NCBI GenBank assembly: GCA_028692055.1
Contig: JAQUYA010000004.1
Location: 1-64,000, forward strand
Direction of reading: 5' to 3'
Length of the DNA: 64,000 bases
From: Lachnospiraceae bacterium
GTDB lineage: Bacteria; Bacillota; Clostridia; Lachnospirales; Lachnospiraceae
In this document: piece by piece, positions 29,972-40,022 of the stretch
Layout: each line of letters opens with the position of its first letter
How positions within the stretch are numbered: position 1 is the first letter of the stretch
Notes under the pieces: model-generated
Databases searched by the model: none
Seen by the model: the letters and a program-made list of their open reading frames with translations, nothing else
What the model was told of the DNA's origin: nothing
Translations under genes and position numbers: made by a program

Positions 29972-31156
29972 TTATTTTCCGTTTTTTCTATTGAAATCCT
30001 CGTAAAGAGGCGACATATTGCGCATGTATTCTACGATTTCCTTAATTTTATCTACTACAAAATCGATTTCTTCCTTTGTATTTTCCTCGCTTAATGTGAG
30101 TCGCAGGGAGCCATGAGCAATCTCATGTGGCAGACCAATGGCTAATAATACGTGTGACGGATCCAGCGAACCTGAAGTACATGCAGAACCGCTGGAAGCA
30201 CAAATCCCCTCGATATCCAGTTTAATCAAAAGGGATTCCCCTTCTACAAAACGGAAGCTAAAATTCACATTATTGGGAAGTCTTTTTTCTGCATCACCAT
30301 TTAACCGGCAATAAGGCACTTCGGCAGCGATGCGTGTTATCATATAATTTCTTAACTCTATTTCCTTCTTTGTCTTTTCTTCCATAATGGAAAATGCTCG
30401 TTTTACTGCTGCACTGAGTCCTACAATACCTGTCACATTCTCTGTACCGGCTCTACGTGCCCGTTCCTGCTGTCCGCCATGTACAAAGGAGCGAATCTTA
30501 ACCCCTTTGCGAATATATAGAAATCCGATTCCCTTTGGTCCATTTAATTTGTGACCACTCGCACTCAGCATGTCTATATGATATTCCTCTACATCAATCG
30601 GAACTTGTCCAAATGCCTGTACTGCATCGGTATGAAATAGAATCCCATGTTCTTTTGCTATTGCACCAATTTCCTTAATCGGTTGTATAGAACCAATTTC
30701 ATTGTTTGCAAACATAATGGAAATGAGAATTGTATCCGGACGAATTGCTTTTTGTAATTCCTCTAATTTCAAAATCCCATTTTCGTCTACGTCCACATAC
30801 GTAATTTCAAATCCTTTACTCTGTAAATATTCACAGGTATGCAGAATCGCATGATGCTCAATCCTGGAAGTGATGATATGCTTTCCTTTATTGGCATAGG
30901 CATCTGCGGTTGCCTTCAATGCCCAGTTATCTGCCTCCGAGCCTCCTGCAGTAAAATAAATCTCATTCGTAGCGGCATGCAATGTATTTGCAATGGTTTC
31001 CCGTGCATCAGTAACTGCCTTCTTGCTTTCCGCACCCAACGAATAAATACTGCTTGGATTTCCGTAGTATTCTGTAAAGTATGGCAGCATAGCCTCTACT
31101 ACTTCCGGTGCTGTCTTTGTCGTGGCGGCATTATCCAAATATATTGTTTTGTTCAT
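29972..31156 (-). CDS. nifS: Cysteine desulfurase
   Basis: 394 aa. PLP-binding Lys in SASGHKLNGPKGIGFLY; the long active-site loop SSGSACTSGSLDPSHVL carries the persulfide Cys, so it belongs to the NifS/IscS group. It supplies sulfur both to the scaffold and to MnmA, which follow in the same operon. The start ATG comes after AGATTGGAG, immediately downstream of a 4-bp hairpin. Confidence 0.95.
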   Translation of the reverse strand: MNKTIYLDNAATTKTAPEVVEAMLPYFTEYYGNPSSIYSLGAESKKAVTDARETIANTLHAATNEIYFTAGGSEADNWALKATADAYANKGKHIITSRIEHHAILHTCEYLQSKGFEITYVDVDENGILKLEELQKAIRPDTILISIMFANNEIGSIQPIKEIGAIAKEHGILFHTDAVQAFGQVPIDVEEYHIDMLSASGHKLNGPKGIGFLYIRKGVKIRSFVHGGQQERARRAGTENVTGIVGLSAAVKRAFSIMEEKTKKEIELRNYMITRIAAEVPYCRLNGDAEKRLPNNVNFSFRFVEGESLLIKLDIEGICASSGSACTSGSLDPSHVLLAIGLPHEIAHGSLRLTLSEENTKEEIDFVVDKIKEIVEYMRNMSPLYEDFNRKNGK

Positions 31157-31164
31157 TTAATTGT

Positions 31165-31189
31165 ACTCCAATCTGCGATTTCAACTCGC
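31165..31189 (-). promoter_or_regulatory. SD-adjacent hairpin before nifS
   Basis: On the coding strand GCGA-GTTGAAA-TCGC (31175-31189) is followed directly by AGATTGGAG and then the ATG. Stem of 4 bp; fits the layout of the family in findings. Confidence 0.45.
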
Positions 31190-31331
31190 TTCTGTATCAT
31201 ATAATTCTTCCTAATTTCATTTCCTAGTAAGTTGATAAGAATTAGGTAATTAAATAATAACACCACTGTTTTGTTCTGTCAATATTTAAGCATACATATA
31301 CATAAATAAATAGTCTTGAAATGAGAATTTT

Positions 31332-32657
31332 ATGCGTAAAGTCACTCCTCTCATTAGCGGAACGCTTATTTTAACAGCTACCGGTCTTCTCACTCGTGTC
31401 ATTGGTTTCTTTTATCGTGTTTATCTGTCCCGTTCTTTCGGGGAGGAAGGCATGGGTATCTATCAATTGATTGCACCCGTTCTGGCACTCTCTTTTTCTA
31501 TTTGCGTCGCCGGTATCCAGACCGCGATTTCAAAATATGTTGCCAGCGAAACCACCACACATAATTATCGTTCTTCCTTTCAGATTTTATTATGTGGAAT
31601 AGGTACTTCCATTGTCCTGTCCTTATTGTTCAGCAATCTTGTATACCAATATGCACTACCGATTGCAACAAATCTGTTATTGGAAGCACGTTGTGCACCA
31701 CTACTTCGTATCATAGCCATTTCCATTCCGTTTGCATCCCTGCACGCCTGCATCAATGGCTATTTTTATGGAATTAAAAAAACTGCTATTCCCGCCATAA
31801 CACAGCTGGCAGAACAACTCGTCCGTGTTGGCAGCGTTTATTATCTTATGTACCTGAGTATGCAAAACGGATACACTCTTACTATAAGCTGTGCCGTTGT
31901 TGGCCTCGTTTTCGGAGAAATCGCCTCGATGCTGATAAGTCTCATCGCTATATATGTTCGTTTTTATCACGTACGTACACAAATAGTTCTTCCCGTTTTT
32001 TCAGAATATATTGATTTCTCCAAAAAAATAATTTCTCTTGCACTTCCATTAAGTGCAAACCGAGTTGTGTTAAATCTCTTGCAGAGTGTTGAGGCAATTC
32101 AAATTCCAAACTGTCTGGTAAAACATGGACTCTCTACCTCCTCCTCGCTTTCCACCTATGGAGTATTAATGGGAATGAGTTTTCCTTTGATTTTCTTTCC
32201 TTCTGCACTTACCAATTCTCTGGCTGTCATGCTTCTTCCCACCATATCGGAAGCAGAAGCTACAGGAAATAAAACCGCTATTCGGCACACAATTACGAAA
32301 ACACTTCATACCTGTATTGGTCTTGGCGTGGTAAGCACCTGTGGATTTTTGTTCTTTGGTAAATGGCTTGGAATCTTTCTTTTTTCAAATGAAACTGCCG
32401 GCAATTACATTATGACACTTAGTTTTCTTTGTCCGTTTCTTTATCTTACAACTACCTTGAACAGCATTCTGCATGGCTTTGGAAAGACAAAAATTACGTT
32501 CTGCTTTTCTATCCTCAGTCTTGGAATTCGTCTGCTTTTTGTATTTTTTGCAATTCCACTGGTGGGAATTCGCGGCTATTTATATGGTTTATTACTGAGC
32601 GAACTTATACATACCCTATTGCTTCGAATCATGGTACAGCGTATTGCCTTTTCTTGA
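31332..32657 (+). CDS. SpoVB-like flippase (polysaccharide biosynthesis/MVF family)
   Basis: 441 aa with about 12 to 14 membrane segments. The start MRKVTPLISGTLILTATGLLTR and FYRVYLSRSFGEEGMGIYQL are typical of the SpoVB/MurJ-like branch of the MOP superfamily, which flips lipid-linked sugars. In spore formers SpoVB acts in cortex synthesis; outside sporulation relatives handle cell wall or capsule precursors. The ribosome binding site is weak (GAGAA). Single gene; role in this organism is inferred from family. Confidence 0.85.
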   Translation: MRKVTPLISGTLILTATGLLTRVIGFFYRVYLSRSFGEEGMGIYQLIAPVLALSFSICVAGIQTAISKYVASETTTHNYRSSFQILLCGIGTSIVLSLLFSNLVYQYALPIATNLLLEARCAPLLRIIAISIPFASLHACINGYFYGIKKTAIPAITQLAEQLVRVGSVYYLMYLSMQNGYTLTISCAVVGLVFGEIASMLISLIAIYVRFYHVRTQIVLPVFSEYIDFSKKIISLALPLSANRVVLNLLQSVEAIQIPNCLVKHGLSTSSSLSTYGVLMGMSFPLIFFPSALTNSLAVMLLPTISEAEATGNKTAIRHTITKTLHTCIGLGVVSTCGFLFFGKWLGIFLFSNETAGNYIMTLSFLCPFLYLTTTLNSILHGFGKTKITFCFSILSLGIRLLFVFFAIPLVGIRGYLYGLLLSELIHTLLLRIMVQRIAFS

Positions 32658-32762
32658 TTTTACAGGCACTTTTCTTGCACTTTCTCGCTATCTATACTAT
32701 AATTGGTGTGTTTGACAGTACGAAATGTCAGGCACACAGCTTAAATACTAAGGAGATTAACA

Positions 32763-33788
32763 ATGGGATTTGATTTTATTAAAAAGCTTCCAACCCCCGA
32801 AGAGATACGCGAACAGCTTCCTCTTCCTACAGAATTGGTTGCTATAAAAGCTAAGAGGGATCAGGAAATAAAGGATGTTATTACCGGAAAATCAAACAAG
32901 TTTTTAGTTATCATTGGACCTTGTTCTGCCGATAACGAAGATTCTGTCTGTGATTATATCAGCAGACTTGCAAAAATCAATGATAAAGTAAGTGATAAAT
33001 TAATTTTAATTCCCCGTATTTATACCAATAAGCCAAGAACCACTGGGGAAGGCTATAAGGGTATTGTGCATCAGCCGGACCCAGAGAAAAAAGAGGACTT
33101 TCTACAAGGACTTATTGCTATGCGTAAAATGCATATTCGTGCAATTGAAGAAACCGGGCTTACTGCAGCAGACGAAATGCTCTATCCTGAAAACTGGGGT
33201 TATGTATCCGATATTCTGTCTTACGTAGCAATTGGTGCCCGTTCGGTTGAGGATCAGCAGCATCGTTTAACCGTCAGTGGTTTTGATGTTCCTTCTGGAA
33301 TGAAAAATCCAACAAGTGGCGACTTCTCCGTTATGCTTAATTCGGTATACGCTGCACAGCACTCACACTCTTTTATTTATCGTGGCTACGAAGTGAAAAC
33401 TACTGGAAATGAGCTTGCACACACCGTATTACGCGGTGCTGTCAGCAAACATGGCAACGCCGTTTCCAATTATCACTATGAAGACTTGAACAGGCTTTTG
33501 GAAATGTACGGAACCATGGATTTGAAATATCCAGCAACCATTATTGATTCTAACCACTCCAATTCCAACAAGCAATATGAGCAACAGGTTCGTATCGTAA
33601 AAGAAGTTATGCACAGTCGTAAATTAAATGCTGATATTCACGATCTGGTAAAAGGTGTTATGGTGGAAAGCTACATTGAAGAAGGCTGTCAAAAAGTAGG
33701 TGCCGGTATCTATGGCAAATCTATCACTGACCCATGCCTGGGCTGGGAAGCCAGTGAACAACTCATTTATGACATTGCAGAATACTAA
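32763..33788 (+). CDS. 3-deoxy-7-phosphoheptulonate (DAHP) synthase, class I-alpha
   Basis: 341 aa of the AroG/AroF type. IGPCSADNEDSVCDY, PRTTGEGYKG, GARSVEDQQHR, and DSNHSNSNKQYEQQ are family signatures carrying the PEP and metal ligands. It joins PEP and erythrose 4-phosphate, the first step to aromatic amino acids. AAGGAG lies before the ATG. Feedback specificity (Phe, Tyr or Trp) cannot be read from the sequence. Confidence 0.95.
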   Translation: MGFDFIKKLPTPEEIREQLPLPTELVAIKAKRDQEIKDVITGKSNKFLVIIGPCSADNEDSVCDYISRLAKINDKVSDKLILIPRIYTNKPRTTGEGYKGIVHQPDPEKKEDFLQGLIAMRKMHIRAIEETGLTAADEMLYPENWGYVSDILSYVAIGARSVEDQQHRLTVSGFDVPSGMKNPTSGDFSVMLNSVYAAQHSHSFIYRGYEVKTTGNELAHTVLRGAVSKHGNAVSNYHYEDLNRLLEMYGTMDLKYPATIIDSNHSNSNKQYEQQVRIVKEVMHSRKLNADIHDLVKGVMVESYIEEGCQKVGAGIYGKSITDPCLGWEASEQLIYDIAEY

Positions 33789-33801
33789 ATTTCCTATTAC
33801 A

Positions 33802-33831
33802 TAAAAAAGCTCATCCACGTGGATGAGCTTT
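33802..33831. terminator. Bidirectional terminator between DAHP synthase and xerD
   Basis: AAAAGCTCATCCACGTGGATGAGCTTTT is a perfect inverted repeat with T/A flanks on both strands. It overlaps the last codons of xerD. Confidence 0.85.
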
Positions 33832-34695
33832 TGCATATACTTCTCTTATTTTATTGTGATTCATATTGGCATATATCTGTGTCGTCGAAATATCGGAATG
33901 TCCTAACATTTCCTGTACACTTCGCAAATCGGCGCCATTTTCTACCAGATGTGCAGCAAAGGAATGACGAATCGTATGTGGAGTGATGTCGGCATCAATA
34001 CCTGCCTTCTTCGCATAATACTTAATCAACTTCCAAAATCCCTGACGGCTCATTGCCTGTCCGGAACAATTTACAAAAAGAATATCTTCTTCTTTATTCA
34101 AAATCATGGCATCTCTGGATTTATTTAAGTAAGAAAGCAAAGCTCTTTTTGCTTCTGCACCAAATGGAATAACTCTCTCCTTATGTGCATCTTTGCAGAC
34201 AATAAATCCCATTTGCAAATTAATATCTTCTACCTTCAATGATATCAATTCCGTAACACGGATTCCAGTTGCATACAACAATTCCAGCATTGCTTTGTCC
34301 CGAAGTTCCTTGGGCATCTCACCTCTTGGCTGCTCCAACAGGCTAACCACTTCCTCCGTAGATAAAATCTCCGGTACCTTCTTATCAATCTTGGGTGCCT
34401 TTAAAGGTTCTGATATATCTTCTGAAATCTTGTCTTCTTTTACCAGAAAATGATAAAATGCCTTAATAGAAGCGATATATCTGGAAACAGTCGTTGCTGC
34501 AAACTTGTTTTTCTCCAAATAAAGAATATAGGAATTCAAGTTCGTTGTCGTTACCTTATCAACAGAATTGATTCCCTGCTCCTGCATATAGTGATACATT
34601 TTTTCCAAATCACGCTTGTAAGAAAGTTCGGTATTGTTAGATGTCTTCTTCACGTTATGTAAATAAGAAATAAATGCTATAATCTCCTGCTCCAT
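33811..34695 (-). CDS. xerD: Site-specific tyrosine recombinase XerD-like
   Basis: 294 aa from the ATG at 34695 (NMEQEIIAF); the open frame runs to 34782 but that N-terminal extension is not typical. SAM-like core-binding domain 1-90; catalytic domain with Arg in ATGIRVTELI, HTIRHSFAAHL, LGHSDISTTQIY and the nucleophile Tyr in that last motif. It resolves chromosome dimers with XerC at dif. The neighbouring spoIIM-nudF order matches other Firmicutes xerD loci, supporting true XerD over an integrase. Confidence 0.92.
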   Translation of the reverse strand: MEQEIIAFISYLHNVKKTSNNTELSYKRDLEKMYHYMQEQGINSVDKVTTTNLNSYILYLEKNKFAATTVSRYIASIKAFYHFLVKEDKISEDISEPLKAPKIDKKVPEILSTEEVVSLLEQPRGEMPKELRDKAMLELLYATGIRVTELISLKVEDINLQMGFIVCKDAHKERVIPFGAEAKRALLSYLNKSRDAMILNKEEDILFVNCSGQAMSRQGFWKLIKYYAKKAGIDADITPHTIRHSFAAHLVENGADLRSVQEMLGHSDISTTQIYANMNHNKIREVYAKAHPRG

Positions 34696-34899
34696 ATTGT
34701 ACCAAACCCTTCCCCTCAAAATATTTCCTGCAAGTTCAGACTGCTTAGATAATATTATAATGATAATTTTAAAGAAAAGCAATTAGTATTTTTGGCGTTT
34801 TTATCACATTTTAAGGGGTTTTCAGGGAAAAGCACAAGATGTCGTCAACTGATTTTTCATTCTGTACTATATGTTGTAAAAATATTTATTAAAAATTTT

Positions 34900-35475
34900 T
34901 TACATTAATTTCAAAAATATTACAATATCCGATATTAGATTTGGATTTACATAACTTTCAGTTAAAATTCCGATTATGACAACTCCTATACCTATCAATA
35001 GTTTTATTGTATATAAGCCTTTTGCATTACCCTTTCTAAAGTTTTGGCATTGATGAAATATTCCATAAAATGCCGGCATATAAATCAATATCTGGGGGAA
35101 AATGCATGCAAAAAATAAAATTCCCCCCTTTATTCCAAATCTACTTACCATAATAGCCCCCATCAGTCCTAACGAGAAACCATACCATGTGGAAAACAAA
35201 TATCCCACCGCTCCACCTATTATGGTAGTGCTTAAGACCAGAATCAATACAACAATTTGAAAACGGTTTTGCAATACCTCCCAGAAAAGTGTTCTCTTAT
35301 CCACCTGTAAATACTGTAATCTTTCCAGTGCATAAATACTAAAATAACCCTCTTGCAGGAATTCTGCTTTAGAAAAAATAACCACAAAAACAATTCCAAT
35401 CAAAAAACCTATTATAAAGACATAGAGCATACCCGGCTTCTTATGTTCTAACATTAAGTGCATTTTTTTAGGCAT
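34900..35475 (-). CDS. spoIIM: Stage II sporulation protein M homologue
   Basis: 191 aa with five or six membrane segments; the region YFSTWYGFSLGLMGAI-like and GILFFACIFPQILIYMPAFY identify SpoIIM. In Bacillus it works with SpoIID and SpoIIP in septal peptidoglycan removal during engulfment. I placed the start at the ATG 35475, with AGGTG upstream; another ATG follows at 35463. The start codon lies in the 3' arm of an 18-bp hairpin (see findings). Located between nudF and xerD as in other Firmicutes. Confidence 0.88.
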   Translation of the reverse strand: MPKKMHLMLEHKKPGMLYVFIIGFLIGIVFVVIFSKAEFLQEGYFSIYALERLQYLQVDKRTLFWEVLQNRFQIVVLILVLSTTIIGGAVGYLFSTWYGFSLGLMGAIMVSRFGIKGGILFFACIFPQILIYMPAFYGIFHQCQNFRKGNAKGLYTIKLLIGIGVVIIGILTESYVNPNLISDIVIFLKLM

Positions 35476-35518
35476 ATATAAGAAAATCACCTGTCGTGTT
35501 TTTTCTAATATATGCCTA
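35469..35518 (-). promoter_or_regulatory. Long hairpin covering the spoIIM start
   Basis: Arms 35469-35486 and 35501-35518 pair over 18 bp with one mismatch, leaving the AGGTG site in the loop and the ATG (35475) in the stem. No T run follows on either strand, so it is not a terminator; it may block translation. Confidence 0.6.
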
Positions 35519-35525
35519 ATTCCTT

Positions 35526-36062
35526 TTAAAGATACTTGTTTTTATACGCCAGAATTGCGGATATCGTCTTGGAATCCTGAATCGTTCCATTGTATATCAT
35601 CTCTTCAAGTGTACCGATTTCATATGCTTCCACATTGATAAATTCATCCTCATCCAAATGCTGTTTACTTGGAATCAGCTTATTTGCCACATAGATATCT
35701 ATCTTTTCATTACAAAATGCTACTGTTGTACGAATCGTAATGAGCAGTTCCGCCTCTTCCGCCCGATAACCTGTTTCTTCTTCCAGTTCTCGAAGCGCTG
35801 CTACCTTCGTCGGTTCTTCTGCTCCGTTCAATCCTCCCGCAGGTATTTCTATCGTATATCGATCCAATGCATTCCGGTACTGCCGGACCATCAGTATCCT
35901 ACCCTCTTTGGTAACCGGAACAACGGTCGCTGCACCTTTATGCCCTATAAAATCCCACTTTACCACATTTCCATTTGGAACCTGTACGGTATCCTTATAG
36001 AAATTTATAATAGAACCTTCATAAACCAATTCTCTTTTTATTCGTTCAAATTCTTTTCCCAT
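35526..36062 (-). CDS. nudF: NUDIX hydrolase, ADP-ribose pyrophosphatase type
   Basis: 178 aa from the ATG at 36062. The Nudix box is complete: GGLNGAEEPTKVAALRELEE followed by ETGY. Residues upstream (VVPVTKEGRILMVRQYR) match ADP-ribose pyrophosphatases. It cleaves ADP-ribose to AMP and ribose 5-phosphate. It is encoded 4 bases or so downstream of the aminotransferase and directly upstream of spoIIM. Confidence 0.92.
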   Translation of the reverse strand: MGKEFERIKRELVYEGSIINFYKDTVQVPNGNVVKWDFIGHKGAATVVPVTKEGRILMVRQYRNALDRYTIEIPAGGLNGAEEPTKVAALRELEEETGYRAEEAELLITIRTTVAFCNEKIDIYVANKLIPSKQHLDEDEFINVEAYEIGTLEEMIYNGTIQDSKTISAILAYKNKYL

Positions 36063-36072
36063 ATGCATCTAC

Positions 36073-37362
36073 CTATTTGCATTCTGTTAATAATTTTTCC
36101 ACACTTGCCAATTTTACACAAAGGACAAAGATATCCGTAGCTTCTTTCATTTCCTCCGGTGTCGGGAAAGAAGGTGCAATACGAATACTACTGTCATTTG
36201 GATCCTTTTTGTATGGATAAGTTGCTCCGGCACCAGTAAGCGTTACACCCGCCTCTTTACATTTTGCAACGATGCTCTTTGCACAGCCTTCCATGGAATC
36301 GAAGGCAATAAAGTATCCACCAATTGGTTTTACCCAGGTGCCTATCTCCAAGCCCGTCAGATCCTCTTCCAGCACATTCAGAACGGCTTCAAACTTAGGT
36401 CTTAAAATGTCTGCCTGCTTCTTCATCTGCGCTCTGATTCCATCCACATTTTTAAAATACTGCACATGTCTTAATTGATTAATTTTATCATAACCGATGG
36501 TTTGAATGGTCATGGACTTTTTCATTTCCGCTAAGTTTGCTTTGGAAGATGCAATTGCTGCTATTCCAGCACCTGCAAAGCTAATTTTGGATGTAGAGCA
36601 AAACTCATAAACCATATCTTCATTTCCGCGTTTTGCACATTCACCCAGTATTTCTAAGATTTCTGTCTGCTTATCTTCATATAAATGATGTGCAATATAG
36701 GCATTATCCCAAAAAATACGAAAATCTGCCGCCGCTGGTTTTAGACCCGCAAATCGTTTTACGGTATCATCCGAATAAGATACTCCCTGTGGATTGGAAT
36801 ATTTTGGCACACACCAGATTCCCTTTACACTTGCATCTTTATTCACAAGTTCTTCTACCATATCCATATCTGGTCCACTTTCAGACATCGGAATGTTAAT
36901 CATTTCAATTCCAAAATGCTCTGTAATAGCAAAGTGTCTGTCATATCCCGGTACCGGACATAAAAACTTCACTTTTTCCAATTTACACCATGGTGTACTG
37001 CCGAGCACCCCATGTGTCATAGAACGTGAAACGGTATCATACATTATACTCAAGCTTGCATTCCCACATACAATTACATTTTCACTTGCGACTCCCATTA
37101 AGTCACCCATTAATTTACGTGCTTCCGGAATACCCTCCATCACACCATAATTTCTGCAGTCATCACCTGCTTCTGTTTTTAGAATAGAATTTGAATTGAA
37201 TGTATCCATGATATCCATGGTCATATCCAATTGTGCTACAGAAGGTTTTCCCCTAGCCATATTAAGCTGTAAACCTTTTCCTTTTGCATCTACATACTGA
37301 TGTTCCAATTCATTCTTTAAAGCGGTCAGTTCTTCTTTGCTTAACTTTCTGTACGACTTCAT
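36073..37362 (-). CDS. PLP-dependent aminotransferase, aspartate aminotransferase-like (PF12897 type)
   Basis: 429 aa. MARGKPSVAQLDM near the N terminus, NYGVMEGIPEARKLMGDL, the WCVPKYSNPQG loop and CSTSKISFAGAGIAAIA with the PLP Lys identify the class I/II fold type I branch often named aspartate aminotransferase or HTH-less MocR relative. The amino-group donor cannot be fixed from sequence. Its stop lies close to the nudF start on the same strand, so they are probably cotranscribed. Confidence 0.88.
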   Translation of the reverse strand: MKSYRKLSKEELTALKNELEHQYVDAKGKGLQLNMARGKPSVAQLDMTMDIMDTFNSNSILKTEAGDDCRNYGVMEGIPEARKLMGDLMGVASENVIVCGNASLSIMYDTVSRSMTHGVLGSTPWCKLEKVKFLCPVPGYDRHFAITEHFGIEMINIPMSESGPDMDMVEELVNKDASVKGIWCVPKYSNPQGVSYSDDTVKRFAGLKPAAADFRIFWDNAYIAHHLYEDKQTEILEILGECAKRGNEDMVYEFCSTSKISFAGAGIAAIASSKANLAEMKKSMTIQTIGYDKINQLRHVQYFKNVDGIRAQMKKQADILRPKFEAVLNVLEEDLTGLEIGTWVKPIGGYFIAFDSMEGCAKSIVAKCKEAGVTLTGAGATYPYKKDPNDSSIRIAPSFPTPEEMKEATDIFVLCVKLASVEKLLTECK

Positions 37363-37550
37363 CCTGTCACCATCCTAAATATTTTTTTCATTTCGTCCTT
37401 TTTTAAAGACTCTCCTCAGTGTCCGTCTACCAAAGACATTTGTTTACCTGGCAAATATGCACTTCGGTTATTTTACTACAAAGAGCTTTTATATACAAGA
37501 TATTTTATAAAGAAAAATTACTTTTGGGCAAAAAACTTGGATAAACCCCT

Positions 37551-37606
37551 AAAAAAGTGGTCAAACACCTATTTTACTAAAAATAAGTATTTAACCACTT
37601 TCTTAC
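37551..37606 (-). terminator. Terminator after rny
   Basis: Inverted repeat AAAGTGGT...ACCACTTT with extra AAA-AC/GT-TTT pairing, followed on the - strand by TTTAGG. The remaining gap to 37362 shows no gene. Confidence 0.65.
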
Positions 37607-37633
37607 TTGTAAGCCTGTATCAATTACATGAAT

Positions 37634-39181
37634 TTACTTCGCGTAATCAATAACACGGCTTTCCCTTATAACATTAACTTTAATCTGTCCAGGATATTCT
37701 AACTCAGCTTCAATTTGTTTTGAAATATCTCGAGCTAATAATATCATGTCAGCATCGCTAATTTGATCTGGAACTACCATAACACGAATCTCTCTACCTG
37801 CCTGAATAGCAAATGATTTGTCAACACCTTTAAAATTGTTGGTTATATCTTCTAATTGTCTTAGTCTACTAGTATATGTTTCCAGCGTTTCTCTTCTCGC
37901 ACCTGGTCTTGCTGCGGAAATTGTATCAGCAGCTTGTACGATACATGCGATTAAGGATTGTGGTTCTACATCTCCATGATGAGATTCAACAGCATTGATA
38001 ACGATTGCTGTCTCTTTGTATTTTCTACATAATTCAACACCAAGCTGAATATGTGAGCCTTCCATCTCATGATCCACAGCTTTACCTATATCATGAAGTA
38101 AACCTGCACGTTTCGCCATTCTAACATCCAATCCCAATTCAGAAGCCAATAAGCCCGAAAGCTGTGCTACTTCTATGGAATGCTTTAATGCATTTTGACC
38201 ATAACTAGTTCTAAATTTCATCTTGCCAAGTAATCTTACTAATTCAGGATGAATGCCATGTACTCCAACTTCCAAAGTTGCGGCTTCACCTTCCTCTTTG
38301 ATCATTACTTCTACTTCTTTTTGCGCCTTTTCAACCATCTCTTCAATTCTAGCCGGATGTATACGTCCATCTACAATTAATTTTTCAAGGGCAATTCTTG
38401 CGACTTCACGACGAATCGGATCAAATCCGGATAAAATAACTGCTTCCGGTGTATCATCAATGATTAAATCTACACCAGTTAAGGTTTCGAGCGTTCTGAT
38501 ATTTCTACCCTCTCTACCAATAATTCTACCTTTCATTTCATCGTTTGGAAGCTGAACAACTGAAATTGTAGTTTCAGATACATGATCTGCTGCACATCTT
38601 TGAATTGCAGTTACTACGTATTCCTTTGCTTTTTTGTCTGCTTCTTCTTTTGCTTTGCTCTCCATTTCTTTAATGAGCATTGCACTTTCATGTTTAACTT
38701 CGTCTTCAACAATTTTCAACAAATAATCTTTTGCTTGTTCGGAGGTTAATCCAGAGATTCGTTCCAGTTCCTGTACTCTTTGCTCATTTAACTTTGCAAT
38801 GTCTTCTTTTTGCTTTGATAACTCTTCTTCCTTTGCATTTAAGCTTGCTTCTTTTTTCTCAATTGCATCGGCTTTTTTATCAATGTTTTCTTCTTTTTGC
38901 TGAACACGTCTTTCATAACGTTGTGCTTCGGCTCTGCGTTCTTTTACTTCTTTATCCAATTCGTTTTTCGTACGAATAGATTCTTCCTTAATTTCCAGCA
39001 GACCTTCACGTTTTTTCGTATCAGCAGTTTTTAGAGCTTCATCGATAATTTCTCTAGCTTTGTCTTCTGCGTTGCCTATTTGGGACTCTACAATTTTCTT
39101 TCTGTAAGCAGTACCAATAACGGCTCCAACAGGAACACCAACTACAAGAGTTACTACGACAGCAATAATAATTCCAGCCAT
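37634..39181 (-). CDS. rny: Ribonuclease Y
   Basis: 515 aa from the ATG at 39181 with AAGGAGG upstream. One N-terminal membrane anchor (1-22), a long coiled coil (about 25-190), a KH domain (about 205-270; [15 protein letters not shown]) and an HD domain (about 330-425; [12 protein letters not shown]). It starts mRNA decay by endonucleolytic cleavage at the membrane and is the Firmicutes counterpart of RNase E. Confidence 0.97.
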   Translation of the reverse strand: MAGIIIAVVVTLVVGVPVGAVIGTAYRKKIVESQIGNAEDKAREIIDEALKTADTKKREGLLEIKEESIRTKNELDKEVKERRAEAQRYERRVQQKEENIDKKADAIEKKEASLNAKEEELSKQKEDIAKLNEQRVQELERISGLTSEQAKDYLLKIVEDEVKHESAMLIKEMESKAKEEADKKAKEYVVTAIQRCAADHVSETTISVVQLPNDEMKGRIIGREGRNIRTLETLTGVDLIIDDTPEAVILSGFDPIRREVARIALEKLIVDGRIHPARIEEMVEKAQKEVEVMIKEEGEAATLEVGVHGIHPELVRLLGKMKFRTSYGQNALKHSIEVAQLSGLLASELGLDVRMAKRAGLLHDIGKAVDHEMEGSHIQLGVELCRKYKETAIVINAVESHHGDVEPQSLIACIVQAADTISAARPGARRETLETYTSRLRQLEDITNNFKGVDKSFAIQAGREIRVMVVPDQISDADMILLARDISKQIEAELEYPGQIKVNVIRESRVIDYAK

Positions 39182-39326
39182 ATACAGGAGCACCTCCTTA
39201 TTTAATTTTCATTGTACTAATATCATTATAGAATGTATGCATTTCATTATGTACATTCTAACACGCAATTTTACAACACTTAAATTTTAAACTGTATTTG
39301 TAGTTATGTCAAGTAAAACAAGTTTT

Positions 39327-39995
39327 TCAATCATAATATTCAGCAGTTTGTATAACTTTCTTTATATTTTCACTCGAAAACCCTTTTCGATATAGAAATG
39401 CATATAATCGCATTTTTTCCTGATTGGTAGCAATCCTTGCATCAAAATGTTTCTTTTCGACCAGCTTTTTAATCATTACAAGCTCATTTTCCTGTATATC
39501 TTCCTCCTGCAATTCCTCAAAAGTACTATTTATCAGTTCTCTGTCTATTCCCTTTTTTAACAGATCCATCTCCATACGTTTTTTACTTTTCATCCCCATA
39601 TTATATTCAATAAATTGTGCCGTATAACGAACATCATCTATATAATGATAAGACTTCACGTATGCAATCGCTTCCTCAATTATTTTCTCATGATAGAAGC
39701 CAAGACGCAGTTTATTTCGTAATTGATTTTCTGTATATTCCTTGTTTTTCAATAAATTCATACTACGAAGCTTTGCACGTTTGGGTAATACCTTATTCAT
39801 TAATTCTTCATAGTCTTCTTCAGCAATTTCCTGTTCTTCCTTTATATGGTAAAGACGCAATTCGCCTTTGTATAATACAAAGGCGAATTCATAATCGATA
39901 TAAACTTTACTTCTTGCTTTAGAGATTTCTGTAATCTTTGTAACAATCACAAATAATTCCTCCTCGAAAAGCACTCTATAAATCTCTGTTCTCAT
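39327..39995 (-). CDS. recX: RecX-family regulator
   Basis: 222 aa. Three-helix repeats with the conserved stretches RSMNLLKNKEYTENQLRNKL and YVKSYHYIDDVRYTAQFIEY. RecX binds RecA filaments and limits their activity. The gene follows recA (27-base gap) in the same operon and so shares its SOS promoter. No good binding site precedes the ATG, so the start may be translationally coupled or further downstream. Confidence 0.92.
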   Translation of the reverse strand: MRTEIYRVLFEEELFVIVTKITEISKARSKVYIDYEFAFVLYKGELRLYHIKEEQEIAEEDYEELMNKVLPKRAKLRSMNLLKNKEYTENQLRNKLRLGFYHEKIIEEAIAYVKSYHYIDDVRYTAQFIEYNMGMKSKKRMEMDLLKKGIDRELINSTFEELQEEDIQENELVMIKKLVEKKHFDARIATNQEKMRLYAFLYRKGFSSENIKKVIQTAEYYD

Positions 39996-40022
39996 ATTGG
40001 TTTATAGACGTTATCCAATAAC

